Notes: generated by a model from the letters alone, not told the origin. DNA of 11,167 nucleotides from Acanthaster planci (GCF_001949145.1 NW_019091358.1:1432711-1443877), one strand, 5' to 3'; counted from the stretch's first letter, positions 1 through 8,468 are shown. A program made the numbers and translations.

Positions 1-1220
1 ACTTTCACCACATGCTACCTCACTGATGTTCTACAAAAGGACTCTGCACATGGCAGAGCTGTCCTAACATTGGCCATATCGATGCCGAAGGGTTCCTCAT
101 CAAAGCGGCCCACCACTGGAACGACATAACAACTCCATTATTTTGTGAGTCTGCAATAAAGTTTTGACAATTTCATACTCTTCTGGCACTCTCATTATGT
201 AGTGCGTCCTTGCCACACACCCCTCCAAGGGCTCGGTGCTACTCTGCATATTTAACGACTGTTTGGGGTAGGTTGAAAGCAGAAGACTCCCCCCCCCACA
301 GGAATTTGGGTGAGGTCTGCTATTGAATACCTACCCCAATTAGTCGGCTCCCTCCCATCCTTCCCCACCTTTGGCTCGGACGATTTTAATACCGGAAAAG
401 AAGGACGAATCTGGCAGCCATTCCGCTATGCATCATGGGACTACAGGGCGCACTACGGTTGATCAGAAGTTTAGCGAATGGAGTCAAATGCAAAGGAATT
501 TGCATATTTAGCGACTGTTTGGGATAGGTATTCAATAGCAGACCTCACCCACATTCCTGTAGGGGAGGATTTCATCTCATGCTTCTGTGGCAGCTGACAA
601 CAAAACAGCATATGGTCTTAAGAAAACAAATGAACATCAGGATCATTCCGTAAATTTGGAGTCCAAATTTTCCTTTCCCTTTTACAGATACGATTTGGTA
701 AGTTTGGAACACAATCTTTAATTTCCGAGAGTGATTAAGTATCGCAAACTATCTGCCAAACGAATAAAAATCATTTGAAGTCAGCCTCAGTGATCCTTTG
801 TCAAATTACACAGGTCAGGTGTAACAGGGACAAAAAAGTCACATTGGACCTCAAATTTATAGAATGACCCATCAACAACTTCTCACAAATGGGATCGCAA
901 ATCTCTGAGTGGATTCTTCAGTTTCATTTCAAAGGAACAGATTAGGACCAGAGACTTCATTTCAATTAGCCTAGAATTTTCAAGGGCATAAAATTGATTT
1001 GGCGCACATGTAAAAAAATTTCAAAATCAAACAATCCACTTCAGCTTGGACTTAAAAACTCTGTCACAAATTACAAGTACACCAATAAATTAAGACATTT
1101 TAAGGCAAAAAGACTCCTGAGATTTTCACAGCTCTTTTCAACAACTTCATTCCTGCCACTTAATAATTGTGCAGTGAAGTTTGACCATGATGCCTTGCTT
1201 CACCGTTTTCAACCTTGTAG
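1..1220. other. Upstream noncoding DNA, probably PARP intron
   Basis: I see no convincing exon here. The PARP frame requires at least one more exon upstream, so this stretch is probably part of an intron. It contains the inverted-repeat element at 245-565, an AATAAA at 156-161 of unknown meaning and a 10-base acceptor/donor pair at 688-697. A 46-codon open stretch around 25-165 (+ frame 3) resembles nothing I know. Confidence 0.5.
245..565. repeat. Inverted-repeat (foldback-type) element, 54-bp arms
   Basis: Bases 293-346 and 512-565 are reverse complements at about 49 of 54 positions; both contain the core GAGGTCTGCTATTGAATACC in opposite orientation. In addition 245-274 is a near-exact direct copy of 501-530 (TGCATATTTA-ACGACTGTTTGGG), so the left side itself folds back on its own first 30 bases. 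The 165-base loop between the arms has no open frame of note. This fits a nonautonomous foldback transposon or a rearranged MITE. I could not identify a target-site duplication. Confidence 0.75.
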
Positions 1221-1328
1221 AAATCAACCCCTTGGATTACATCTACAGTTGCCTTGGCTGCCAGATTGAGATCATGAATGAAGACGAAGAGGAAGCCCAG
1301 CTCATACTGCAGTACATTGACAACACCA
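1221..1328 (+). CDS. PARP exon A: junction of helical and ART domains
   Basis: This is the first exon I can place. It follows a pyrimidine-rich acceptor ending TTGTAG at 1220 and ends before the donor GTGAGT at 1329. It enters with two bases finishing a split codon and leaves one base of a Thr codon. The peptide begins INPLDYIY and contains NEDEEEAQLILQYIDNT. This parallels the PARP1 region running from its DPID segment to the RDSEEAEIIRKYVKNT segment. An acidic run (EDEEE, residues 20-24) is in the expected place. An unseen upstream exon must supply the first base of the split codon. Confidence 0.85.
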
Positions 1329-4300
1329 GTGAGTAAAGTTGATGAACGCTGTCATTGGATGCCAATTAAAAACCAATAATGGCACTGTTTTGGAAGTTAA
1401 ACGTTTAATCATCATGCCCCGTAAAACTTGATATATGCCTCTGAACTCATCAGCAAGCTGCTCTTGAAAATAATAGAAATAGGTGTTGAATTGGGAGATT
1501 AAAGTTACTCTGGGAAAATTCTTAAGCCTCACTTAATTCCAATATATTGCAGCAGTTACCTCCGTAGATTGAGAGCTGCTTTGCACATTTATGTCTTTTA
1601 TGCTAAGCATCACTGATGAGAAAATGCAAATTTTCACAAGGAGTACACAGACCAGTTAAGGTCTACAAACTAATTGAGCATAATCAGTTGGACGAGTTTT
1701 CAGTTGAATGTGCACAGACCTGTGATGTATACACGTTAAAATTGTGGTTAAGCATCGTACATTTTTCTACAGAGAAAGTACAAAATTTGTCAGTATTTGA
1801 ACAGTAGTTTTAGCAATTTGAAAGAGTGCCCTTTCCATTACAAGCTTTCAGAGATTTTGTCAAGTCTGCCATTAGATCATATCCGTCCATCTGCAATTCC
1901 TGAGTGGCAGAGGCCTGTACACTAGATTTACACACTAGATTTAACAGTGGTATGATTTGACCTTTGTTTCTGGTTTTTCTTCCTCCAGCCGATAATGGCA
2001 AGTACGGTGTGCAGGCCATCTTTCGTCTAGCCAGAGAGGGAAAGGATGAGAAACTGAGGTCCACTGAGCTGGGTAACCATCGGCTACTGTGGCATGGCAG
2101 CAAGTGTTCCAACGTCATCAGCATCCTGAAGAGAGGCTTGCTCATCACCCCACCGGAGGCAGCCGTCACTGGATACCGATATGGCAGGGTGAGTGGAAGA
2201 TGGTCAGGGTGTGTTGGGAGGTTTATGAGGGGGGGTTAAGGGTCGTGAGGGGTGGGGTTGTTGAGACATAACATAAGTGCTCGGCATTGTCGGCACCCTA
2301 AAGAGAGGCCAGCTCATTCCCTCATCAGACTCGGGTGGTAGTTGTCTGGACGAGTGGACGTTCATTTGAACCCTCTTGCCGATGCCTGAAACTGCTTCCA
2401 AATTAAAGGACCGAGTTCCCGTAACCAACTTTAACCATTGTTCAGGAACTCCATAGAAAAGAGAAAAAAGCTTCTAGAAGGGAAACTTGAAATATAAACC
2501 ACAGAATGCTGAAAGAGATCTTTCGTTTATTTGCAAATATTGCCAATTGTTTTGGGCAAGACAGAATGAAAAAATTGGAAATAAGTTTTCTCACATGCTT
2601 TTTTTTTATCTTTGAGTTTAAAGTCGATACAGTGCCCGTACTTACTTTAGCTAGGGTAAAGGTTTCTTGCACTACTCAATATTGCACCCCACTAGTCAGG
2701 GGGCACAGATGGACAGGGGTGATTAGAAATGGGGGGGGGGGTTAGGATGCAAGGAATCAAGAGGGCCAAACCTTCCCCCAGTGATCCTGGGGGGGGGGGT
2801 TATTTCTGATGAAATGTAAATGTTGTGGCAAAGTTTGCCTCATAAGTTCCAATACCAGTCTATTAATAACTGAATGGGTTTGTAGCTGGTTTCACCCAGA
2901 CGCTGACCATTGCTGATCCAAACTACTTACAGGGACTCTACACCTCTGACGCCTTTGCCAAGAGCGTCTCTTATAGCGTGGACTCCTTCGGCAGAGGGAA
3001 CTCCAACTTTGTGTTCTTGTGTGAGGTAAAGTTATATTTTGCGTCGCGAGTCTCGTCTAAAGTGGTTGGAGGACCTCTTAGTCAAGGGCGGATTCAGAAT
3101 CAAATTTCTTGGCGGGGGAGGGGGCAAACTTGATTTGGGGGGGCCAAATACTTTGATTTTTTATGTGGGTAACTAGATATTCTAGCAATCTATCGTTGCC
3201 AAGCAGTCACCAGACTATTTTACTTTGGCAAATGAACAGAAGTGCAAAGCTCCCAATTATACCAAACCATTTTGCCCAGTTGTAGTGTATTGTACACAGA
3301 TACATGGTTTAGCGTGCACTGAGGTAGGAAATGACTTCATCAGATAGCAGCCCCCGAGTATTAAAGTTTGAGTCTTGAATATGTTCTGTAGTGGACATGA
3401 TTTCATTTTCACATCAGTCTCATCATTTGGATCTGCCAGATTGCCCTGGGGAAAGTGGCTGTGGATTATGACAGCGATCTGGTTGTGAAGGATGGCTATG
3501 ACAGTCTGCAAGCCAAATCTGGAAACAAGATCCTACTGCCCTCAAGGGATCTCTTCTTGACCTCAGGTAGACTCTAATGATCTCGTCGTCCCTCTCGGGG
3601 TGCCTCGACAGTGCCCCTGCTCCAGTCATGTTGCATCTGCTGTATGGCGAAAGGCGTAGTGGGATGAAAGTGAATAATCTAAGTCCACGTTTCCTCTTTC
3701 CTGCTTTTCTGTTTTACCGATCCTCTGTTTCTGCCCACAGTGGGGGGGGGGATCAAATCTTGCCAGGTTTTATTTTTCAATGTCTAGGAAGGATTTACAG
3801 AAACTCATCAGCGTTATTGACATTCTCGGCCAGAGGATTTTGGCCCTTTGCAGTTGTCACGTGATCATGATTTTTTAATTGGGTGTATTATTACAGTACA
3901 TTTATAAAGTTCTAATTCAATCTGATGACGGGTTTTGCTGTTATGGTCATCTGTAGTCCGTGCTTTCGCGCTCGTTAGCCTCTGCATTCAGCACAGTCAA
4001 CAGAAAAAGTTCAGCTTTTGGCCTACCTGTCTCGGAGAAATTGACATTTCATGAAAATGAATTTCCAATTTTTATAACATTGGCATGAAAAAATGACCGT
4101 GGGACGTGAGTGGGAAAATTCCTGAAGTTGCGGCCATATAAGAATATGTTGCAACAGTTTTTTGAGGGAATGGATGGGGGGGGGGATTCTGCCCTACCCC
4201 CTTCTAGGATAAAACTCATGCAGATATGGAGGCAGTAAAAAAGTCAGTTGGGAAAGGGGAACTTTGGACAATTGCCAACTGTCAAAAAGACTCCCCTGAG

Positions 4301-5534
4301 CATCAGTAGGGTAGGGTGAGAAAAGGTTCTTGACTGGCCTGTGAGTTCTTTGCCCGCACACCAGAAATTGCACAGGTGGAATGCAAAGTCAAACCCTCTT
4401 TCAAAAACCCTCCCTGTTCTTATAAGCCCACTGCGTGCACTAAAGAGGGTGCTTTGTTGATGACCAAAAATTCCACTCGGTGGCCAGTGCACTGTGTGTG
4501 CACCCTGGTGCTTGCGTATACCGCAGAGTGGGCATTTTTTATTATTTCGGCATCCATGGTATAAATTTATAGTTCATTATGTCACATGGGCATGTATTGG
4601 CAGATCCAATCGGGGCCATGCTCCCCCTCAAAGAAGCAACTTTGGAAAACGATGTAGAAAATGGTGATATTACCATTTCGCTTCGCTCATTGTCAAAAGT
4701 ATGTGAAAATTTCCGAAATTTAGCCTTAACCCCCCCTGCTGGAATATCTAGAAAAAGTTACATTTTTCAAATAAAATGTTACCAGTTTTTGTCACCCCCC
4801 AAAAGCAATGCTGCCCCCTTCCAAAAAGTTGATTCTGTAGTCACCCATTTGGGTGTGGGGTTAGTCGGTTGTCAGCCCGACCCTTTCCTGACCGTAGACG
4901 TTATACACTAGTAGGCAAGTTCAGTCAAGGACCCTCAGTTTGACTATCTCTCTCGAACTCGCGTTAATCAATGATGGTTGGACTAGACTAGTCAAGTATT
5001 CACGACCAGCCTACCCAGGTTGGTCACGTCGTTGGTTGCCATAAACTGTTGGTAATAGCACAGTGCAGAGAGGACCAGTTATAAGAAAAATACCGGACAC
5101 AGTCTGTCACTAGTAATCAACCATTTTCACTTTTGTCATTGCTATTTTGCCCTTCCTGCGGCCACCTTTTCTCCCCTTCGGCCTAATGACCTGACAACGG
5201 TTGGCATAGGTCATTCACACTTCGACTTCACTGCACATGCGCTTGGTACGTCATGAACCAACCATTAGTGAACTAGTGGTCCATGATCGAACTTGCTCAT
5301 AGTGGTTCATGCCGGGCTATTTCTCCCCCATTAGGTGCCACCATTCCCCTGGCCAGGTTGGAAGATGCGAGTGATTACCGTAGGTACAGAGACTACACTG
5401 AGTACGTGGTGTACAAGGAAAGCCAGGCGCGCCTATGTTACCTTGTGCAGTGTCGTCAGGAAGCAAACAGCGACGATGATGTTGATGATAACAGTGAGGA
5501 TGATGACGAAATGGAAGACTGCGATGACTACTAA
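1221..5534 (+). CDS. Poly(ADP-ribose) polymerase (PARP/ARTD family), 3' part: catalytic domain plus acidic tail; 5' end outside window
   Basis: Joining 1221-1328, 1989-2188, 2933-3025, 3440-3566 and 5335-5534 gives one open frame of 241 codons plus TAA; every junction is GT-AG and the phases (1, 0, 0, 1) agree. Seen: LLWHGS with the NAD-binding His at residue 71, PPEAAVTGY (90-98), GLY with the triad Tyr at 105, KSVSY (112-116), CEIALGKV (132-139) and TEYVVYKESQ with the catalytic Glu at 198. His-Tyr spacing is 34 residues, as in PARP1 (H862/Y896). Family knowledge: an H-Y-E triad goes with transfer and elongation of poly- or mono-ADP-ribose from NAD+ onto proteins or DNA ends, mostly in nuclear DNA repair. 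The stretch before the His resembles the end of the helical domain and start of the ART domain, so WGR and most of the helical domain should lie upstream. ESQxRLxYL resembles PARP3; PARP1 or PARP2-type paralogues remain possible. Odd: residues 222-241 form an acidic tail. I am confident of the family, less of the subfamily. Confidence 0.93.
1329..1988 (+). other. PARP intron 1 (phase 1)
   Basis: It is bounded by GTGAGT and a pyrimidine-rich CTTCCTCCAG. The 660 bases are AT-rich with no recognisable gene or element; open stretches on both strands (1302-1532 minus, 1616-1807 plus) look like chance. Confidence 0.85.
1989..2188 (+). CDS. PARP exon B: ART core with catalytic His
   Basis: The acceptor is the tract TTTTTCTTCCTCCAG ending at 1988; the donor is GTGAGT at 2189. 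The exon completes a split Thr codon and then codes 66 residues (37-102). It starts DNGKYGVQAIFRLARE, matching the family beta strand that reads like YDLEVIDIFKIERE in PARP1. It continues NHRLLWHGSK, with the NAD-binding His codon at 2093-2095, then ILKRGLLITPPEAAVTGYRYGR. The GL-x-I-x-PPEA-x-VTGY signature leading into the donor loop is strongly conserved in PARP1 and PARP2. Confidence 0.95.
2189..2932 (+). other. PARP intron 2 (phase 0) with fossil exon copy and G runs
   Basis: It is bounded by GTGAGT and CTTACAG. It holds a decayed partial copy of the preceding exon (about 2267-2318) and two uninterrupted G runs of about ten bases, each followed by TTA (about 2731-2743 and 2790-2801). The rest is AT-rich and featureless. 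Confidence 0.85.
2267..2318 (+). pseudogene. Decayed partial duplicate of PARP exon B inside the next intron
   Basis: Bases 2275-2318 match exon bases 2102-2146 at roughly 33 of 45 positions, allowing one deleted base. Shared blocks include AAGTG, AAGAGAGGC and GCTCAT. The match extends back to CAT at 2267, aligned with the catalytic His codon at 2093. In the first 36 aligned bases eight of nine substitutions are transitions. The deletion breaks the exon frame, the Trp codon before the His is lost (TGG to AGA), and no splice sites flank the block in the right places. It is therefore a non-functional relic, not an alternative exon. Its origin as a tandem exon duplication is inference. Confidence 0.6.
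2933..3025 (+). CDS. PARP exon C: triad Tyr and nicotinamide-stacking Tyr
   Basis: The acceptor CTTACAG ends at 2932. A good branch-point match, CTGAC, lies at 2903-2907. The donor is GTAAAG at 3026. The exon is exactly 31 codons (residues 103-133). It begins GLYTSDAFAKSVSY, equivalent to GIYFADM-x-SKSANY in PARP1: Tyr105 is the triad Tyr and Tyr116 the stacking Tyr. The residues after the triad Tyr are T-S-D instead of the usual F-A-D, an uncommon substitution. The exon ends FVFLCE, the strand before the conserved (E)VALG motif. Confidence 0.93.
3026..3439 (+). other. PARP intron 3 (phase 0)
   Basis: It is bounded by GTAAAG and CTGCCAG, 414 bases. At about 3084-3150 it carries AAGGGCGGATTCAGAATC followed by G-rich tracts, which looks like a fragment of a dispersed repeat; the remainder is unremarkable. 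Confidence 0.85.
3084..3150. repeat. G-rich dispersed-repeat fragment (GGGCGGATTCAG type)
   Basis: The block opens with AAGGGCGGATTCAG and runs into GGCGGGGGAGGGGG and TTTGGGGGGGCC. Motifs of this shape begin many interspersed repeats in marine invertebrate genomes. I see no second end and no target-site duplication, so this is only a probable fragment. Confidence 0.35.
3440..3566 (+). CDS. PARP exon D: ALG motif and loop before the catalytic strand
   Basis: The acceptor GATCTGCCAG ends at 3439 and the donor GTAGAC is at 3567. The exon has 42 codons plus one base (residues 134-175). It starts IALGKVAVDYDSD, matching the EVALG motif with the preceding Glu supplied by exon C. KDGYDSLQAKSG aligns with the PARP3/PARP4-type P-G-[FY]-D-S-V segment. 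The end, LLPSRDLFLTS, leads into the strand carrying VPLG in PARP1. The leftover G joins exon E to make Gly176. Confidence 0.92.
3567..5334 (+). other. PARP intron 4 (phase 1), longest intron
   Basis: It is bounded by GTAGAC and CCCCATTAG, 1768 bases. It contains C- and G-rich runs (about 3741-3750, 4177-4186 and 4794-4800) and a 110-codon open stretch at 4579-4911 with no recognisable domain. Bases 4920-5280 contain several short CTAGT-type repeats but no clear element. Confidence 0.85.
5335..5534 (+). CDS. PARP terminal exon E: catalytic Glu and acidic C-terminal tail
   Basis: The acceptor TTCTCCCCCATTAG ends at 5334. The exon completes Gly176, codes 65 residues and stops with TAA at 5532-5534. 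TEYVVYKESQARLCYL carries the catalytic Glu198, in the place of PARP1 E988 in NEYIVY. The spacing from the triad Tyr is 93 residues, against 92 in PARP1. After the last ART strand (YLVQCRQ) the protein does not stop but continues with a tail in which 14 of the last 20 residues are Asp or Glu, ending in Tyr. Most vertebrate PARP1-3 proteins end within a few residues of this strand, so the tail is a lineage-specific extension. Confidence 0.93.
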
Positions 5535-5935
5535 CCTTCCAGCGGGTGCATACTGCGAATATGTTCCAGGGATTCCACTATGCTTGTTTCATTTTGACAT
5601 TCCAGGTAGTGCTAGATAGAGCACTGCTGTTTTTTACCATCCAGCATGAAAACTATGCTGATGAGATTTGTCTTAAAGTTAGGCAGTGGAATGATTGGTT
5701 CATCGGGCACACAATGGAGAAATATTTGATGAAGAAAAGTCAAGGGAGAAGTATATGAATTGAACTTTTGATGAAAACTTTTATTGGCTTTTACCTTTTA
5801 GAAATGGAACTCCTAGCATTGGCAATACCCCAAAAGAGATTCTAGAAATAACCCAGACCAACATACCAACTCGAAGATTTGCTATCATAAATGCATTTTG
5901 TCAGGTGCAATAAAACCGGACTCTTATGTCTGGTA
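5535..5935 (+). other. Probable 3' untranslated region of the PARP gene
   Basis: It follows the TAA stop directly and runs to just past the first AATAAA. Several short open stretches occur here, including 70 codons at 5546-5758, but none has a recognisable domain. The boundary is inferred from the poly(A) signal only; use of a later signal (for example 6123-6128) would lengthen the UTR. Confidence 0.5.
5909..5914 (+). terminator. Candidate poly(A) signal AATAAA of the PARP gene
   Basis: This is the first canonical AATAAA after the stop codon, 375 bases downstream. A T/G-rich stretch follows at about 5926-5962 (ATGTCTGGTATC, TTGTGCAGGTGTT), as expected for a downstream cleavage element. A second AATAAA at 6123-6128 is an alternative. 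Confidence 0.55.
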
Positions 5936-5962
5936 TCTCACCTTGTGCAGGTGTTCACTGGA

Positions 5963-6100
5963 GGCCTGTTTGTTTCACACGGATCTCGATCAGTGATCCT
6001 AACGCTGGTTTGCACCATCCATTAGGCCATCCATTTGGTGTCTCTAAACCAATGACAGATCACTGATCGTGATCCTGATCCATGTGAAACAAACACGGCC
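5963..6100. mobile_element. Short hairpin element (MITE-like) with about 40-bp inverted arms
   Basis: The left arm begins GGCCTGTTTGTTTCACACGG and ends GATCAGTGATC at 5998. The right arm, 6058-6100, read on the minus strand begins GGCCGTGTTTGTTTCACATGG and ends in the same GATCAGTGATC. The arms differ by a few substitutions and about six or seven inserted bases in the right arm. The loop is about 60 bases. No coding capacity and no evident target-site duplication. It lies just past the probable PARP cleavage site. Confidence 0.7.
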
Positions 6101-7508
6101 ATGGGGTGCCCTACTTTGTTTTAATAAAAACGTTCAAAACTCACCTTTATATTTCAGTTAACCTCATGCTCAACTTTTGTTCTATTATTATAAAGATATT
6201 TTATTGCTTTTTTGTTTTTTCTGCTAATACGTATTCACTGAATTATGTCTTCCCCAGATGACTTAATAGCAACAGTGCCCTCAGTTGTCCAAGAAAGCTT
6301 GGATAATTGTAAAAAGTGCACTTTTTCAAAACATTTAACAAAATACGAATGTAAAAGAGTTTTTATACATGTACATTGAGAAAGAAGTACAAAGTTGCAG
6401 TAAAATTGTCTCAGAAAAATTCACTGCAGCTACACTTTAACCAGAGATGAGTTTCCACTTGGGTCGAATCATAATAATGTTGGTGTCACTGAACCATGAC
6501 CTAAGCACTTAACTTCCCCTTTGGGATTATTGAAGGGGTGTCTACCATGTTTTGACATTGACTTTTCTTCTCGGTATCCTAGAGCTGTGTGTACAAGACA
6601 TAATTTTCACCGGTGACTTGGATGCGATAGAATACTTTGCAATTTATAGGAGTGCTGGGTAGAGTCAACTGCATTTCTTTCAATGACAATTTGCAGAATT
6701 ACCTGAGGAAAAGACTTTCAACTAAAGCTCTTTTTGGTGGATCTCTTTTTGATGGGAATACAAAGGTCTTTATTTTTGGAAATTTGAAATCTGAAAGAGA
6801 TTAACAACTGAAATAATTTACAGAATAGGAATTAATATGTCATTAATATATATATATAGAATATATTTCTATTTTTAGTGAAGAAATTAACAAATTTTAG
6901 AGTGTGGATTTATAACAAGAATAACTTGCCTCAGAGAGGGAGAAGTAAGAGCAAATTAATTTGTTTAAAAAACTTTTACACGCCTCGATTTTGTACTGAA
7001 ATTGGAGAGCATCAACTTTCAAATGGAAATACTTTGTAATTGAATACTTTTAGAGACAGGTGATTGTGTAGTATCTAGTGACAGTTTGAATATTAATGTT
7101 TTAATTTTTGTTTAAGTCACGAAGAATTGTAGTGTAGCTGGAAATGAAATTCCACCTTCCAACTGAAAGCCATGTTAGTGCATGCAATTGTTTGAGTTAT
7201 TCTTAGAAAGTTGGACGAAGCATTGTTGGTCTGGTAACAGTGCCTAGGAAACTTAATGTAGTGCCTCAGCTTATGTAGTTAGGTGACTTGTTCACGCAAT
7301 TTCCTCTGCCTTAAGATATTGCCTTTCTCTTTTATTGCAATGTGATGTTACTAATCATTGCTAAAATCTTTTTCTCGTAATTCATGGATATCACTCTGAA
7401 ATCGGACTAATTTGATCAAATTTTTACAGAACAAGTGGTACTGTTTGTATATCACGTGTCAGTACACTGACTTCGGATTTCAGCAAAAGAAGATACGGTT
7501 ATTATGAA
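6101..7508. other. AT-rich intergenic DNA, no gene seen
   Basis: I see no coding exon, RNA gene or element here. It includes an AATAAA at 6123-6128 and a short AT microsatellite at about 6845-6868. If the later poly(A) signal is used, the first bases could be extended PARP 3' UTR. Confidence 0.5.
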
Positions 7509-7517
7509 GTGGAAACT
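7509..7517. repeat. Left target-site duplication of the 91-bp MITE
   Basis: GTGGAAACT here is repeated exactly at 7609-7617 on the other side of the terminal inverted repeats, the signature of transposase-mediated insertion. Confidence 0.8.
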
Positions 7518-7608
7518 TAGACTGGTTCCGGTCCCTATTATCGGAGGGCATCTGTAAGATGTCTGGAGACTACGTACAGAGACTACGTACGGGATGGGAA
7601 CCAGTCTA
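7518..7608. mobile_element. 91-bp MITE with 18-bp terminal inverted repeats
   Basis: The left end TAGACTGGTTCCGGTCCC and the right end GGGATGGGAACCAGTCTA are reverse complements at 16 of 18 positions. The element is flanked by direct repeats GTGGAAACT (7509-7517 and 7609-7617), extendable to 11 bases if ambiguous edge bases are counted. The interior holds a 12-bp repeat, GAGACTACGTAC, at 7566-7577 and 7579-7590. It has no coding capacity. The 9-bp duplication is compatible with Mutator- or Merlin-type mobilisation, but the superfamily is inference. Confidence 0.85.
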
Positions 7609-7617
7609 GTGGAAACT
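7609..7617. repeat. Right target-site duplication of the 91-bp MITE
   Basis: This is an exact copy of the 9 bases at 7509-7517, directly abutting the outer end of the right terminal inverted repeat. Confidence 0.8.
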
Positions 7618-8468
7618 TGCATGCCGAGTTCATGCTTCATTTTAATTTGCGTTTTCTTTTCCAAATTCATTGCATTCATCAAAGAGTACTGTAATTAAAA
7701 AAAGTCCTTTTCAAGTTGCTTTGCACTGTTTCTCATAAATGAAATAACTTAATCCAGTTTTATCAAGCACTTCCATCAGGCCTCTGTACACTATTAGTGT
7801 CACACATGCTGTGCAGCATCATCTGCTGAAGTAGACATTTCTGGCTTGTGCACAGGTGGCAGTAAGCAGATGATTCTCTTGCATGTACCGTTTGTGAAAC
7901 TGGGCCGAACCGCTTTACAAGGCCAACGACTGTATATTGCGTGATCTGTTTTTAAACACAGCACCAGAGACACTAACAAGCATGACAAGTAGTCAATTCC
8001 ATTGAATTGGAGGGCTGAATTTTTTTATTTGGGATTCTTCTATGGAACAGATTCATCAATGTTATGGTACATAGTCATATATTATTATATTCCTTATATA
8101 TACATAAAGAGTTAATTCAAACATCCCACTAAGTGTCATGACTTGAGTGGAGGAAACTTATCAAGACTTTCAGGAATGACCCTTCCCAACAATAAAGTTC
8201 ACATGGTTAGAATGGTCTGCACCCATGAACTAAGTTACTGATCCAGATTCCTGAACCACTGATCTGCATCACCTGGAAAGAGACTAAACAATAAATATCA
8301 TATGAAACAAGAAGTGCGCTCATACGGTGATTTCCCTCCAAACGGACACTGTTGCTATCTCTGTTCCTGGATGGAGTGGATAGCTATGTACTCCTATGTA
8401 TTCCCAATAAAACTCTGCACCTAGTGTCCCACAATCCTCAGGAGCTGCAAGTTACCTTGTTACAATCA
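7618..8468. other. Intergenic DNA, no gene seen
   Basis: I see AATAAA hexamers at 8191-8196, 8290-8295 and 8406-8411 and an AT-rich tract at about 8076-8106, but no coding exon that could belong to them. The stretch around 7885-7960 (TTTGTGAAACTGGGCC) resembles dispersed-repeat sequence, without definable ends. Confidence 0.45.

Noticed and set aside
25-165. 46-codon open stretch containing AEGFLIKAAHHWND, followed by AATAAA at 156-161
   Set aside because: It could be an exon, since GTGAGT lies at 145, but its leftover base joined to exon A would create a stop codon, and the peptide does not resemble any PARP domain.
994-1269. 91-codon open stretch on the + strand overlapping PARP exon A
   Set aside because: It runs through exon A in a different frame from the PARP reading and has no recognisable domain.
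1810-2169. 119-codon open stretch on the minus strand
   Set aside because: It is the antisense shadow of PARP exon B, which is clearly coding on the + strand.
4579-4911. 110-codon open stretch on the + strand inside PARP intron 4
   Set aside because: It contains no family motif, passes through C-rich low-complexity sequence and lies wholly inside a well-defined intron; probably chance or repeat-derived.
5546-5758. 70-codon open stretch just after the PARP stop
   Set aside because: Out of frame with the PARP end, no recognisable domain, and sits in the probable 3' UTR.
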